A stretch of 64,000 nt of DNA. Origin: Parvibaculum sp040216885 (lineage in GTDB: Bacteria > Pseudomonadota > Alphaproteobacteria > Parvibaculales > Parvibaculaceae). The DNA lies in the NCBI GenBank assembly GCA_040216885.1, contig JAVJOG010000008.1, positions 124,001 to 188,000 of the forward strand. Reading direction: 5' to 3'. Under the pieces are notes generated by a model that had not been told where the DNA came from, did not search any database, and saw only the letters and a program-made list of their open reading frames with translations. Shown in pieces: positions 17,521-25,821 of the stretch (positions are counted from its first letter, which is position 1; each line of letters starts with the position of its first letter). The position numbers and the translations under genes are program-made.

Positions 17521-17954
17521 CCGCTCTGCTCGCCGTTCTCCAGCGTCAGCGCCAGCGCGTCGAGCAGGCGGTCGAAATCGGAGTCGTCGCGTCGATCCTC
17601 GATGCGCCGGCAGGCATGGCCCGCGGTTGTCCGGTCGCGGCCGTAGAGGCGGCCGACCTCCGACAGGCTGATGCCGAAAATCACATGCGTCAGATACATC
17701 GCCACCTGCCGCGCCTCGGCGACCGGCGCGCGGCGGCGGGTCGGCGCCTGCAACTCGCGCAAGGACACGTTCCAGGCGCGCGCCACGGCCGCCAGCGTCA
17801 GATCCAGCTCTGCCTTGCGCTTTGGCGCCGGCCCGGTGGAACGGCGGCGTCCCGGGCGGCGGCGCGGCGGGTCCGCCCGCGACGCATGTCCGGCGAAGAC
17901 CGGCCTCCGGACTTCGGGATTGCCGCCATGGACAAGCAAAAAATCCAGTTCCAT
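17511..17954 (-). CDS. DnaA domain IV-like helix-turn-helix protein
   Basis: Protein of 147 residues starting MELDFLLVHG; GGGAG seven bases before the ATG at 17954 decides the start. Residues about 60-125 resemble the DNA-binding domain IV of DnaA (AVARAWNVSLRELQAPTRRR, EARQVAMYLTHVIFGISLSE, GRDRTTAGHACRRIE), including the basic DRTT-x-HAC box-recognition helix. The AAA+ ATPase domain and domains I-II are absent; a basic Arg/Pro linker precedes the domain instead. It could bind DnaA boxes without being able to initiate replication. Coupled to the DUF6456 gene. Confidence 0.82.
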   Translation of the reverse strand: MELDFLLVHGGNPEVRRPVFAGHASRADPPRRRPGRRRSTGPAPKRKAELDLTLAAVARAWNVSLRELQAPTRRRAPVAEARQVAMYLTHVIFGISLSEVGRLYGRDRTTAGHACRRIEDRRDDSDFDRLLDALALTLENGEQSGCR

Positions 17955-17998
17955 CGATCTACTCCCTGCCAAAATATGTCGCTTTTTTTAGAACAATA

Positions 17999-18015
17999 GC
18001 GGAACATTCTTCCGC
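17999..18015. promoter_or_regulatory. Inverted repeat in the divergent DnaA-like / XRE promoter region
   Basis: GCGGAA-CATTC-TTCCGC, 6-bp arms with a 5-base spacer, lies 45 bases upstream of the DnaA-domain gene and 87 before the xre gene, in the AT-rich shared promoter region. A threefold CTTGCA direct repeat (18070-18087) comes just before the xre Shine-Dalgarno. Either could bind the XRE protein. Confidence 0.4.
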
Positions 18016-18101
18016 TTGGCACTCAAATTTACATATTTTGTATATATCGGGGATAAGATTCGGTAACATCTTGCACTTGCACTTGCAAGGAGGATTCGCC
18101 C

Positions 18102-18683
18102 GTGAAGACAAGGATTCGCCACTTCAGGAAGCTGAAGGGCCTGACCCAGTCCGGCCTCGCCGTCCGGCTCGGCACCACGGCGGCGACGGTCTCGCGCCTC
18201 GAAACCGCCGACATGACCGTCTCGACGGACTGGCTGGAACGGATCGCCGCCGCGCTCGGCGTGACGCCCGGCGACCTGATCGACGTGGCGCTGCCGAACC
18301 GTCTGGTGGCGCTCGGCGAACTGGGTGCGGGCGGCACCGTCGCCACGCTCCCCTCCGAGGCGGCGCCGGTGCTGACCGTCGAAACGCCGGCGGAACATCC
18401 GGTACTGATCGGCGTTGCGCGGGATCTCGGCCCGTGGCGGGCGGGCGATCTGCTGGTCGGCGACCGCCTCGACGGCGAAAGCGCCCTGCGCGCCGCGCTC
18501 GGGCGCGACGCGATCGTGGGCGGCCGGACGGAGACCGGTTTCGGCCGGCTCATTGCGTTTGAAAAAGGCGACTGTCTTCTCGCGCCGCCGGAAACGGGCG
18601 CGCATGGCAAGCGCATTGTCGCGGCGCTCTGGGTTGCGCCGCTCGTTATGCTGGTGCGGCGATTTCCGCCGCTACATCGCTGA
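18102..18683 (+). CDS. XRE family transcriptional regulator
   Basis: Protein of 193 residues. It starts at GTG with GGAGGA 13 bases upstream. The N-terminal helix-turn-helix is MKTRIRHFRKLKGLTQSGLA through TVSRLETADM. The C-terminal half (VLIGVARDLGPWRAGDLLVG, GRTETGFGRLIAFEKGDCLL) looks like a small beta barrel, similar in style to the peptidase-like C-domains of phage-type repressors, but the Ser-Lys catalytic dyad is not apparent. Divergent from the DnaA-domain gene. Target unknown. Confidence 0.8.
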   Translation: MKTRIRHFRKLKGLTQSGLAVRLGTTAATVSRLETADMTVSTDWLERIAAALGVTPGDLIDVALPNRLVALGELGAGGTVATLPSEAAPVLTVETPAEHPVLIGVARDLGPWRAGDLLVGDRLDGESALRAALGRDAIVGGRTETGFGRLIAFEKGDCLLAPPETGAHGKRIVAALWVAPLVMLVRRFPPLHR

Positions 18684-18685
18684 AA

Positions 18686-19144
18686 TCAGTTCGCGGCGGG
18701 TTTGCAACTGACGGTCACGCTCGCCGCGCCGCCTTCCGCGCCGTCGCAGGCCATGCCCGGAAAACACATCGCCGCCGCCGCACCCGTGAAGTTGAAGGCG
18801 ATATAGGCGCCGCCCTCTGGCGCATCGACGACGCCGGAGAGCCGGTATTGGCGCGTTTCGCCGCGCGTCAGCGTCACCGTTTCGCCGATCGCGAGATCGG
18901 ACATTGCGATGTAATGCTCGCCGTCGAAAACCAGGCTGGCGCTGCCGGCGACATCCGACAAGGTGCATTGCGCGTGCATGTCCGACGGCGTGCCGGCGCT
19001 TGCGATCGGAAACTTCGCCTGCTCGCCGCTGCGGATCGTGAAGCTGCCGCTTTCAATCGTCGCGGCCTGCGCCGTTGCGGCAAGAAAAAATGCCGCAAAA
19101 AACATCGCCGCCGGCACGCCCGCATTCGTCGCTGAAATTTTCAC
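18686..19144 (-). CDS. Secreted protein of unknown function
   Basis: Protein of 152 residues from a GTG at 19144, chosen because GGAGGATGCC directly precedes it. A signal peptide (VPAAMFFAAFFLAATAQAA) is followed by a beta-rich domain (TIESGSFTIRSGEQAKFPIA, GETVTLTRGETRQYRLSGVV) and two Cys pairs. I do not recognise a family. Its stop is two bases from the convergent xre stop. Confidence 0.7.
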   Translation of the reverse strand: MKISATNAGVPAAMFFAAFFLAATAQAATIESGSFTIRSGEQAKFPIASAGTPSDMHAQCTLSDVAGSASLVFDGEHYIAMSDLAIGETVTLTRGETRQYRLSGVVDAPEGGAYIAFNFTGAAAAMCFPGMACDGAEGGAASVTVSCKPAAN

Positions 19145-19213
19145 GGCATCCTCCTCGCCTCGTCGCCGTCCAGTCTGCGCCATCCGGGGCGCATCCTTCA
19201 AGCGGCGCTTCCG

Positions 19214-19774
19214 TCAGGCGATGCGCAGATTGGCGCGCTCGGCCAGCGCGTGGGCCTTTTCCGATTGCAGGAAAGCGTCGTGGCCGAGCACCATAACGAT
19301 GCGGCCTTCCGCGTCCGCCAATGGCAGGCGCAACCAGAACTGGAAGACATTGGGCTGCTTCCAGGCGTCGAGCGCGATCACGCCCTGCGCGGGGCGGCCG
19401 GCGCCGATCACTTCACGATAGGCGCCGTTCCAGTATTCGGCCTGGTCGCCGAGATCGTACTCGTCGAGAAAATGTCCCGTCATCTCGACGCCGAAATAAT
19501 CGCGCAGCCGCGTTCCGGCGAGGCGTACGCGCAGCCGCACCGTGTCTTGCGTTTCCGCGACGATGTCGAGAAGGCTGAGCGAGGGAAGCAGCGCGCGCAA
19601 TTCGCCGGGCTGGATGTCGGCCCGCGTCGGATAGGCGCCGTCGACGGATTTCGAACGCCAGTAATCGAAGAGCTCGCGCTGTTCGGGCACGATCAACTGG
19701 GCGCGGATGGCTTGGTCGGCGCGGGTCAGAAGCGCCTCCTCCAAAGACCGGGTTGGCTCCCGGCGGCGAATCAT
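19214..19774 (-). CDS. PAS_5 domain protein
   Basis: Protein of 186 residues starting MIRRREPTRSLEEALLTRAD. The region from about residue 45 (FDYWRSKSVDGAYPTRADIQ, LRVRLAGTRLRDYFGVEMTG, LGDQAEYWNGAYREVIGAGR) matches the PAS_5 family of Alphaproteobacteria, predicted sensory or ligand-binding proteins without an output domain. Located downstream of mucR on the same strand with 57 bases between. Signal and partner unknown. Confidence 0.8.
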   Translation of the reverse strand: MIRRREPTRSLEEALLTRADQAIRAQLIVPEQRELFDYWRSKSVDGAYPTRADIQPGELRALLPSLSLLDIVAETQDTVRLRVRLAGTRLRDYFGVEMTGHFLDEYDLGDQAEYWNGAYREVIGAGRPAQGVIALDAWKQPNVFQFWLRLPLADAEGRIVMVLGHDAFLQSEKAHALAERANLRIA

Positions 19775-19830
19775 GTGGAAAAATCTTGGGCGGACGCGGG
19801 TTTTAATGCAAGCCGCGCGGCGCGGCGGCC

Positions 19831-20241
19831 CTATCGCGCGCGGCGGCGGCCTGTCTGGCCGAGGCCCATTTTCTTGGCGAGTTTCGAGCGTGCCTGGGCG
19901 TAGTTCGGCGCCACCATCGGGTAGTCGCGCGGCAGGCCCCATTTCTCGCGATATTGCTCGGGGCTCAGGTCGTAATGGGTGCGCAGATGCCGCTTCAGCG
20001 ATTTGAATTTCTTGCCGTCTTCGAGGCAGATCAGATAGTCGGGCGTCATCGACTTGCGGATCGACACCGCCGGTTCCGGGCGCGGTCCGGCCTCGACGGC
20101 CCCTCCCACGGAGATTTGCGCCAATGTGCCGAAGACTTTGTGGATAAGACCGGCCAGTTCTTCTGGGGCTATCTTGTTGTGACCTGCATAGGCCGAAACG
20201 ATCTCGGCCGTCATCTCGATGAGCTCAGTCTTATCCGCCAC
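19831..20241 (-). CDS. mucR: MucR/Ros family zinc-finger transcriptional regulator
   Basis: Protein of 136 residues. The GTG at 20241 (VADKTELIEMTAEIV) is chosen because GAGG precedes it and the N-terminus then matches other MucR proteins; an upstream GTG would add an atypical 17 residues. The Ros-type finger is ICLEDGKKFKSLKRHLRTHY with C72, H85 and H89. The second Cys position is Asp, as in many MucR proteins. MucR proteins repress exopolysaccharide, motility and virulence genes by binding AT-rich targets. The AT-rich 20242-20423 gap could carry an autoregulatory site. Confidence 0.9.
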   Translation of the reverse strand: MADKTELIEMTAEIVSAYAGHNKIAPEELAGLIHKVFGTLAQISVGGAVEAGPRPEPAVSIRKSMTPDYLICLEDGKKFKSLKRHLRTHYDLSPEQYREKWGLPRDYPMVAPNYAQARSKLAKKMGLGQTGRRRAR

Positions 20242-20423
20242 CACCGCCTCGTAATTTGTTCGGCCTGCCGCCAGCCCCCCGACAAGTACCACTTTTCGGG
20301 ACGATAATTAATCCGAATATTACAAATGATTCTATAGCTCTTTTGGTGAATAGCAATCAAGGGGCCGATCGGAGTGCTTCGCTACAAATCACCGCATCGC
20401 AATTAACCATGATTTAGAGTCGT

Positions 20424-21359
20424 CTACACCTTGGCGAGACCGCTTCGCGTGTGTCCGGCCGCTGTATGTTGCTTGGCCAGCCAGCCGCCGATGCGTTCGA
20501 TCGCCCGCTCGCCCTCCGGCAGCATCTGGTAGAACGCCTGCCAGACATGGATCATGCCGTCCCAGATTTCGAGATCGGCGGCGACGCCGGCGGCGCGGGC
20601 ACGGGCATCAAGATCGCGCGCGTCGTCGAGCAACACTTCATCGCTGCCGACCTGGATCAGCAGCGGCGGCAAGCCCGCGAGATCGCCATGATTGGGCGAG
20701 GCCAGCGGCTGGCGCGGATCGGCGCCGGCGAGATACATCGCCGCCAGTTCCTTGATGCCGGCCTGCGTGATCATCGGGTCGGCATCGGCGCATGACGCAT
20801 AGGTGCCGGTGTCGCAAGTGAGATCGGTCCAGGGGCTCAACAGGGCCGCGGCCATCGGCATCGGCAAGCCGTCGCGTTTGGCGGCCAGCAGTGTCGCCAT
20901 CGCCAGGCCGCCGCCGGCCGAATCGCCCGCCAGCGCAATTGCCTCCGGCGCATGGCCCTCGCCGAGCAGCCAGCGATACGCCTTCAGCCCGTCATCGACG
21001 GCGGCCGGAAACGCATGTTCGGGCGCCAGCCTGTAGTCGACGCTCAGCACATTCGCGCGCGCCGCCAGCGCCAGCCGCGACGTCAGGTGGCGATGCGACA
21101 CCGGCGAGCCGAGCACATAGCCGCCGCCGTGAAAATAAAGCACCGTCGCGCCGTCCGTTTCCCTCGGCCGCGCCCATTCGGCCTTCAATCCGTCGAGATC
21201 GGCGGGTGTCACGGTCACGCCCGCCGGAACCGGAAACATCTCGGCATTGCCATCCATAACCTTGCGGCGCTCGGCCAGCGGCAGTTCGGCGCGTTTGCTG
21301 CGCTCGCGCACAAGTTCTTTCAGCCGCGCGATGCTCATGGCTTCACGGTCATTGGACAT
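20424..21359 (-). CDS. Alpha/beta hydrolase, hormone-sensitive-lipase family esterase
   Basis: Esterase of 311 residues starting MSNDREAMSIARLKEL, with GGGAGG before the ATG at 21359. The HSL oxyanion motif HGGG is at 77-80, the nucleophile elbow GDSAGG has Ser147, the acid is probably Asp241 (GSDEVLL) and the base His272 (DGMIHVW). Likely hydrolyses short-chain esters in the cytoplasm. Natural substrate unknown. Ends 183 bases before the mucR start, with its own promoter region on the other side. Confidence 0.9.
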   Translation of the reverse strand: MSNDREAMSIARLKELVRERSKRAELPLAERRKVMDGNAEMFPVPAGVTVTPADLDGLKAEWARPRETDGATVLYFHGGGYVLGSPVSHRHLTSRLALAARANVLSVDYRLAPEHAFPAAVDDGLKAYRWLLGEGHAPEAIALAGDSAGGGLAMATLLAAKRDGLPMPMAAALLSPWTDLTCDTGTYASCADADPMITQAGIKELAAMYLAGADPRQPLASPNHGDLAGLPPLLIQVGSDEVLLDDARDLDARARAAGVAADLEIWDGMIHVWQAFYQMLPEGERAIERIGGWLAKQHTAAGHTRSGLAKV

Positions 21360-21487
21360 TCCCGCCTCCCTATGGTTCGATTCAACGAGATTCGCGCCCC
21401 GCGACGCGTTCCCTTCGGGCGATGCTAGCAGGCGGCGAATGCGGCAGGCTTCAAAAATCGCTGGAGCCGCCTTCATCGGTCAGGCGC

Positions 21488-21742
21488 ATGCAGAATCAGT
21501 CCGTCGATCTGCCCCGAAACGATCTTTGCTACGCGCGCGGCGCATGGCGGGCTTTCCTGCGCCTCGGTGCGGATGACCGCGCGCGCGTGCGCGCCTTTGC
21601 CGACGCGCTGCCCGGCGATGCGCGCCAAATCGCGCCGGGGCTGATGTCGTTTCAAGCCGGCGAGGATTTGCGCATCGTCTTCGCGCGCAAATCCGGCCTG
21701 ACCACCATCCTCGCATTGACCGGCGGGGAGCGGGCGCCATGA
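21488..21742 (+). CDS. Small RelE-like protein, possible toxin
   Basis: Protein of 84 residues starting MQNQSVDLPRNDLCYARGAW. The pattern WRAFLRLGADDRARVRAFAD, then LRIVFARKSGLTTILAL, is reminiscent of compact RelE/HigB folds, but the similarity is weak and no catalytic residues can be assigned. Its stop overlaps the start of the next gene (ATGA), which encodes an XRE-type protein. The order small protein then XRE regulator is that of HigBA-type modules. Treat the toxin role as a hypothesis. Confidence 0.5.
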   Translation: MQNQSVDLPRNDLCYARGAWRAFLRLGADDRARVRAFADALPGDARQIAPGLMSFQAGEDLRIVFARKSGLTTILALTGGERAP

Positions 21743-22518
21743 GCCGCGACGCCGCCTCTCAGAAAATCGTTGGGCCCGGCGGCGAAACGCTGTTCGTCGT
21801 CGTGCCGGCCGACGAATACGAGCGTCTGAAGCGCGCGGCGGCGGATGCCGAGGATTTGCGCGCCGGCCGCGCCGCGCTCGGCCATGACGGGCCGGAGCCG
21901 GTGCCCGCCACCGTCGCGCACCGCATTGCCGACGGCGAAAATCCCGTGCGTGTCTGGCGCGAGCATCGCGGCTTGAAAGCCATTGAGCTTGCACGCGCCA
22001 CCGGCATGAGCGCGCCTTATCTGTCGGAAATCGAAACCGGCAAGAAGGACGGCACCTTCCGCACCATGGCCGCCATCGCCGAAGTACTCGGCGTGTCGCT
22101 CGACGATCTCGCGCCGCCGGCCGACGAGGAAGGCCGCCGGGCGCGCGAGCGCCGGGCGCTGATCGACGGCGTGGGCGCGCAGATCCGCAAGCTTGCCGCG
22201 CTGGTCACCGGCCCCGTCGATTTCAACACGGCAGCCGTGCGCCGCGCCGTGACGCGGCTTGCCGCCGATGCCGTGGCGCTGAAGGCGCAGGGCGGCAGTC
22301 TCGACAGCTGGCTCGATGAAGTGCTGGACGGCATCCGGGCGGTGCTCGATCTGGTCGACCGTGCCGAGGGCGACATCATCGGCACGGCGCGCACGGCGCG
22401 TCAGGAGCTTGAAGAGATCGTGTCCGGCCCGCGCTTTGCGCGCGCGGCCGCCGTGACGGAGGATGCGGCGGCGGAAGAAGAAACGCCGCCCTACGCCGCG
22501 CCAAGCGCCGCCGACTGA
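21739..22518 (+). CDS. XRE regulator with extended C-terminus, possible antitoxin
   Basis: Protein of 259 residues in three parts. Residues 10-45 (GGETLFVVVPADEYERLKRA) resemble the Phd/PrlF-like strand-helix leader of some antitoxins. Residues 70-125 are a clear XRE helix-turn-helix (VRVWREHRGLKAIELARATG, SAPYLSEIETGKKDGTFRTM). Residues 135-259 are a long helical, Ala/Glu-rich extension not usual for HigA-like antitoxins. Translationally coupled to the upstream small gene. Convergent with the DUF2336 gene 4 bases away. Confidence 0.75.
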   Translation: MSRDAASQKIVGPGGETLFVVVPADEYERLKRAAADAEDLRAGRAALGHDGPEPVPATVAHRIADGENPVRVWREHRGLKAIELARATGMSAPYLSEIETGKKDGTFRTMAAIAEVLGVSLDDLAPPADEEGRRARERRALIDGVGAQIRKLAALVTGPVDFNTAAVRRAVTRLAADAVALKAQGGSLDSWLDEVLDGIRAVLDLVDRAEGDIIGTARTARQELEEIVSGPRFARAAAVTEDAAAEEETPPYAAPSAAD

Positions 22519-22521
22519 GGC

Positions 22522-23625
22522 TCACGCCTCTCCGGCAAAGCCCGCCGCCAGCGTTTCGTTCGCCAGCCCGACATCCCAGCAATGCAGCGCGAAATCGGCG
22601 CGGTCTGTCGATATCGTGTCGAAGAGTTCGCCCATGCGTTCGAGGTCGCTCTTGCCGGGCACCGCGCCCTTGCGCAGATCGACGGCGGCGACGATCAGGT
22701 CGCCGAATTCCTTGCGGTTGAGGCCGGCCGCCTTGGCAAACACAGACAGCGGTTCGCCGCCGGTATCGTTCAGGATACGGAACATCGTTTCGGTGCGCAG
22801 GCGGACGGCCCGCGCGAGGCCTTCGGCCAGCGCGCCGATACCGTCGGCGGAGGCGTTGGCGAGCAGCGCGTGCAGGCGTCCCTTGTCGGCCGGCGTCGGA
22901 CGCCGCACCACCGACAGCGCGGCCTCGAGCGCCGGATCGGCGGCGAAATCGCCGCTCAGGATTTCATCGAGTACATTGTGAATGTGCCGGCGCTCGGCGG
23001 TGAAGCGCGTCAGGATTTCAAGGCGGAGCGGCGACGGCGCCCACCAGAAAATCCGGTGCGCCAGGCGCAGCGTCAGTTCGGGGCGCGCCAGCAGCGGCGC
23101 CAGCAATTCGGGTTCGGCGGCGCTGCGCCCGGCAAGCGTTTCGACGGCGCGCAGCGACAGTTCGGCCGTGCGGTTTTCGAGCAGCCGGCAGATCAGTCCC
23201 GCATCGCCCACGTCGATCAGTTCGTCGGCGATATCGCTTGTCAGGTCCTTGCGCGCGGCAAGCGCCATGCGGTGCGCGGGGCTCCCCTCGCGCGCCACAT
23301 GCACGAGGTCGCCGGCCTTCAGCGTCTGTCCCTCGGCAAGCAGCGGCATCGCGATCCCGATGTCGTCGAGCGCCAGCACCATCGCCAGTTCGCGGGGCGC
23401 GTCAGCCTGCGGCGCCAGGCGCTCGGCGATGCGTTTGCGCATGGCCGGCTCGAAGCGCATTGCGAGCGAAGCCAGAATCGTGTCGAGCACGCTGCGCTCC
23501 TGCGGCGAGACCAGCGAGGCCGGCAGCAGCGCGAGGTCGGCAAGCCGCCGCAGCAGCGCATCCTGATCGGCGCCGCGCGGCATCGTCTCGTCGTCCCGGT
23601 CGGTTGCGTAGCCGTGTAGGGCCAT
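22522..23625 (-). CDS. DUF2336 family protein
   Basis: Protein of 367 residues starting MALHGYATDRDDETMPRGAD. It is built of helical repeats (RFEPAMRKRIAERLAPQADA, LTLRLAHRIFWWAPSPLRLE, LERMGELFDTISTDRADFAL) that fit DUF2336, an alphaproteobacterial family of HEAT-like proteins of unknown role, sometimes linked to cell-envelope or signalling loci. No membrane segment or catalytic motif seen. Monocistronic. Confidence 0.82.
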   Translation of the reverse strand: MALHGYATDRDDETMPRGADQDALLRRLADLALLPASLVSPQERSVLDTILASLAMRFEPAMRKRIAERLAPQADAPRELAMVLALDDIGIAMPLLAEGQTLKAGDLVHVAREGSPAHRMALAARKDLTSDIADELIDVGDAGLICRLLENRTAELSLRAVETLAGRSAAEPELLAPLLARPELTLRLAHRIFWWAPSPLRLEILTRFTAERRHIHNVLDEILSGDFAADPALEAALSVVRRPTPADKGRLHALLANASADGIGALAEGLARAVRLRTETMFRILNDTGGEPLSVFAKAAGLNRKEFGDLIVAAVDLRKGAVPGKSDLERMGELFDTISTDRADFALHCWDVGLANETLAAGFAGEA

Positions 23626-23767
23626 CGTTCTGCCTCTTGTCCTGCCCGGTTCGGGGCGCGGCCCATCAGACCATCGCGGCGTTAAGGCTCCGTAAAGCAT
23701 CGCAATGGATTTCGCCCGCGCGGCGGCTTATCCTGCATTTTCACTTTCACCAGCGAGGCGTTCCAGG

Positions 23768-24067
23768 ATGAGATTTCCGCTGATTGTCGCCGTTCTGACG
23801 CTGGCGCTGGCCGGTTGCGCGCTCGGCGTCAGCGAACATGCCGACGACCCGCACTACAAGGCAGGCCGCTCGGACGGCTGCTGGAGCGCCACCTCGCGCG
23901 TGCCGGGCGATCCCTCCACGATCACCCGCAACGAGGAAGCCTACAAAAGCATCGAGGCCTACAGGGCCGGCTGGAACGCCGGCTACAACGCCTGCCGCAT
24001 CCGCGACGACAGCGGCGGCGGCATGGGCATGCCCGACAGTTCCGGCCGCGGCACCGGCGTGCATTAG
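23768..24067 (+). CDS. Small putative lipoprotein
   Basis: Protein of 99 residues starting MRFPLIVAVLTLALAGC; the lipobox LALAGC places the lipidated Cys at 17. The mature part has conserved-looking aromatic/Gly positions (HYKAGRSDGCWSATSR, YRAGWNAGYNACRI) and a Gly/Ser-rich tail. I do not recognise a named family. Convergent with the next gene. Confidence 0.7.
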   Translation: MRFPLIVAVLTLALAGCALGVSEHADDPHYKAGRSDGCWSATSRVPGDPSTITRNEEAYKSIEAYRAGWNAGYNACRIRDDSGGGMGMPDSSGRGTGVH

Positions 24068-24131
24068 AAAAAACACTTCCTTCTCTTCCAACCCCCCTCA
24101 GGGGCGGGTGGAAGGGAGAGCCGAAATCTCC

Positions 24132-25274
24132 TCAAGCGCTTTTCGAGTCGGCCGCCAGCGGGTGATCGATTTCAAGCGCCAGAATGTCGGACGGGTCGGC
24201 GAGTTCGCGCCAGGCGACGTTCGGAATATCTTCCACAAGCGCCGCGCCGCCGATCGCCGAGGGCAACTGGAAGCCCGGCCGCGCATTGCCGGCGAGCGCG
24301 CGGCGCGCCAGCACCAGCGCGGCTTCAGCGGAATAGAGATGCGCGTCCGGCGTTTCGAGCCGTGCCCGGCGCAACGTGCCGTCGGGCGCGCGCGCCTCGC
24401 CCCAGACGACCGCGCGGCCGTTCTTCAATTGCGTTTCGGTGAGTTTCGTGCGGCGGCGGCCGAGTTTTTTCTCCAGCCGCTTCAGGCCCCAGCCGCGGCG
24501 AAACAGGCGAGCGCCGAACGTGCCGCCCGTCAGCGCGCGTTCGAGCGGCTCGGGCAGCGCCTCATAGCATTCGACGGTCGAATAGGCGCCGCGATGCCGC
24601 GCCGCCATCGCATAGCCGTTCCAGGGCGCAAGCCAGGCCTTCTCCGGCCCGGCATCGAAGTCGATATCGAGGCTGCGTTCGGCGGGCTTTGCCGGCGCCG
24701 GCTGCCCGTTCTTCACCGTCTCGCCCGGCTGGCGCACCGCCGCGACGAGCGCCTTTGCCTCGTCGCCCAGCAGCAGGCCGCGCTTCACCGCCAGCGTCAC
24801 GGCGCGGGCGCCCGGCAAAATATAGGCAAGCCGCGCCGCCAGCGCGTCGGTGGCGGCGAAATCGAAGCCCGCACCGGCGATCAGCATGACGCCGGCCTGC
24901 TTTGCCGCTTCGTCGCGCGCGCCCAGCGCGGCGATCGTCGCGCGGTCGGCCGCGAGGTCGATGAAATGCGTGCCCGTCGCGAGGCAGGCGATCAGCAGCG
25001 AATTGAAATCGGCCTCGGATAGCCGCGCCGCGTTAACGACGACGCCGGCATCGTCGAACTGGCCGGCAATGCGGTGCGCATCGCCCGGCGTGAAGATGCG
25101 CGGCTCCACCGGTCCGCCCGCCGCCGCGCCGCCAGCCATCGATGCCGCATGCTGGGCGACCGGCGCGATGTCGCGCCCGGCGCCGATATGCGCGACGCCG
25201 CGTCCCGCGGCCACACGCGAGGCCAGCGCGCCCACATAGTGATCGACGCCATATATCAGTATGCGCGACTTCAT
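24132..25274 (-). CDS. Saccharopine dehydrogenase-like NAD(P)-binding protein
   Basis: Protein of 380 residues. N-terminal Rossmann-like fold (RILIYGVDHYVGALASRVAA) with the glycine motif degenerate at YGVDHYVG; then VVVNAARLSEADFNSLLIAC and GTHFIDLAADRATIAALGAR, typical of the saccharopine dehydrogenase-like oxidoreductases (SCCPDH or trans-acting enoyl reductase type). The later GAGFDFAATDALAARLA also fits. The exact reaction is not predictable: members act on saccharopine, short enones or have unknown roles. No lysine-pathway gene is nearby. Confidence 0.75.
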   Translation of the reverse strand: MKSRILIYGVDHYVGALASRVAAGRGVAHIGAGRDIAPVAQHAASMAGGAAAGGPVEPRIFTPGDAHRIAGQFDDAGVVVNAARLSEADFNSLLIACLATGTHFIDLAADRATIAALGARDEAAKQAGVMLIAGAGFDFAATDALAARLAYILPGARAVTLAVKRGLLLGDEAKALVAAVRQPGETVKNGQPAPAKPAERSLDIDFDAGPEKAWLAPWNGYAMAARHRGAYSTVECYEALPEPLERALTGGTFGARLFRRGWGLKRLEKKLGRRRTKLTETQLKNGRAVVWGEARAPDGTLRRARLETPDAHLYSAEAALVLARRALAGNARPGFQLPSAIGGAALVEDIPNVAWRELADPSDILALEIDHPLAADSKSA

Positions 25275-25355
25275 GACCCCACCCGGTTGGCCGCAACCCC
25301 ATTGCGGCGGCGGCCGATCTCCTGTCCATTGTCGCGTGAGGAAGGAAATGCCGCA

Positions 25356-25811
25356 ATGCGAAGCTATGAAAAGAGGCCGGACCGGCCCGTTTTTGCGCTG
25401 TCATCGTTAATTTTCAGCGCCGTCCTGCTCGTCCTGCCGCTGGCGGCGGCCGGCGCGGCGGAGGCGCGTGTACGGATCGAAACCGGGGCCGACCTGCGCG
25501 CCGCCTGCGCCGCGCTGGCCGAGCATCACCTCAATCCGAAATCGCCGGCGCCGCGCGAGGCGCTTTTCTGCCGTCAATACCTGATGGGATATTTCGGCTC
25601 GCTGAGCTATCTGCACGAAGACGAGCGGCTGAAACGCACCTTCAACACGCCGCCGCAAAACACCGTCGCCTGCATCAATATCGACGGCACCCGCTCCTAC
25701 GATCAACTCGCGCAACAGATCGTCCGCACCGCCGACTGGAACCTGCACCTGATGGAAGAGACCGCCGTCAAGCTGGCGCAGAAGACCTTCGCCGACCGCC
25801 CGCCCTGCTGA
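25356..25811 (+). CDS. Secreted Rap1a/Tai-like protein
   Basis: Protein of 151 residues with an N-terminal hydrophobic signal (about residues 13-36) and four Cys (51, 72, 106, 151). The layout FCRQYLMGYFGSLSY, then VACINIDGTRSYDQLAQQIV, then a C-terminal ...PPC fits the Rap1a/Tai domain, named for periplasmic immunity proteins against type VI amidase effectors but widespread without them. No effector or type VI gene is in the window. GAAGGA lies before the ATG at 25356. Confidence 0.65.
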   Translation: MRSYEKRPDRPVFALSSLIFSAVLLVLPLAAAGAAEARVRIETGADLRAACAALAEHHLNPKSPAPREALFCRQYLMGYFGSLSYLHEDERLKRTFNTPPQNTVACINIDGTRSYDQLAQQIVRTADWNLHLMEETAVKLAQKTFADRPPC

Positions 25812-25821
25812 GACGGCGCGC

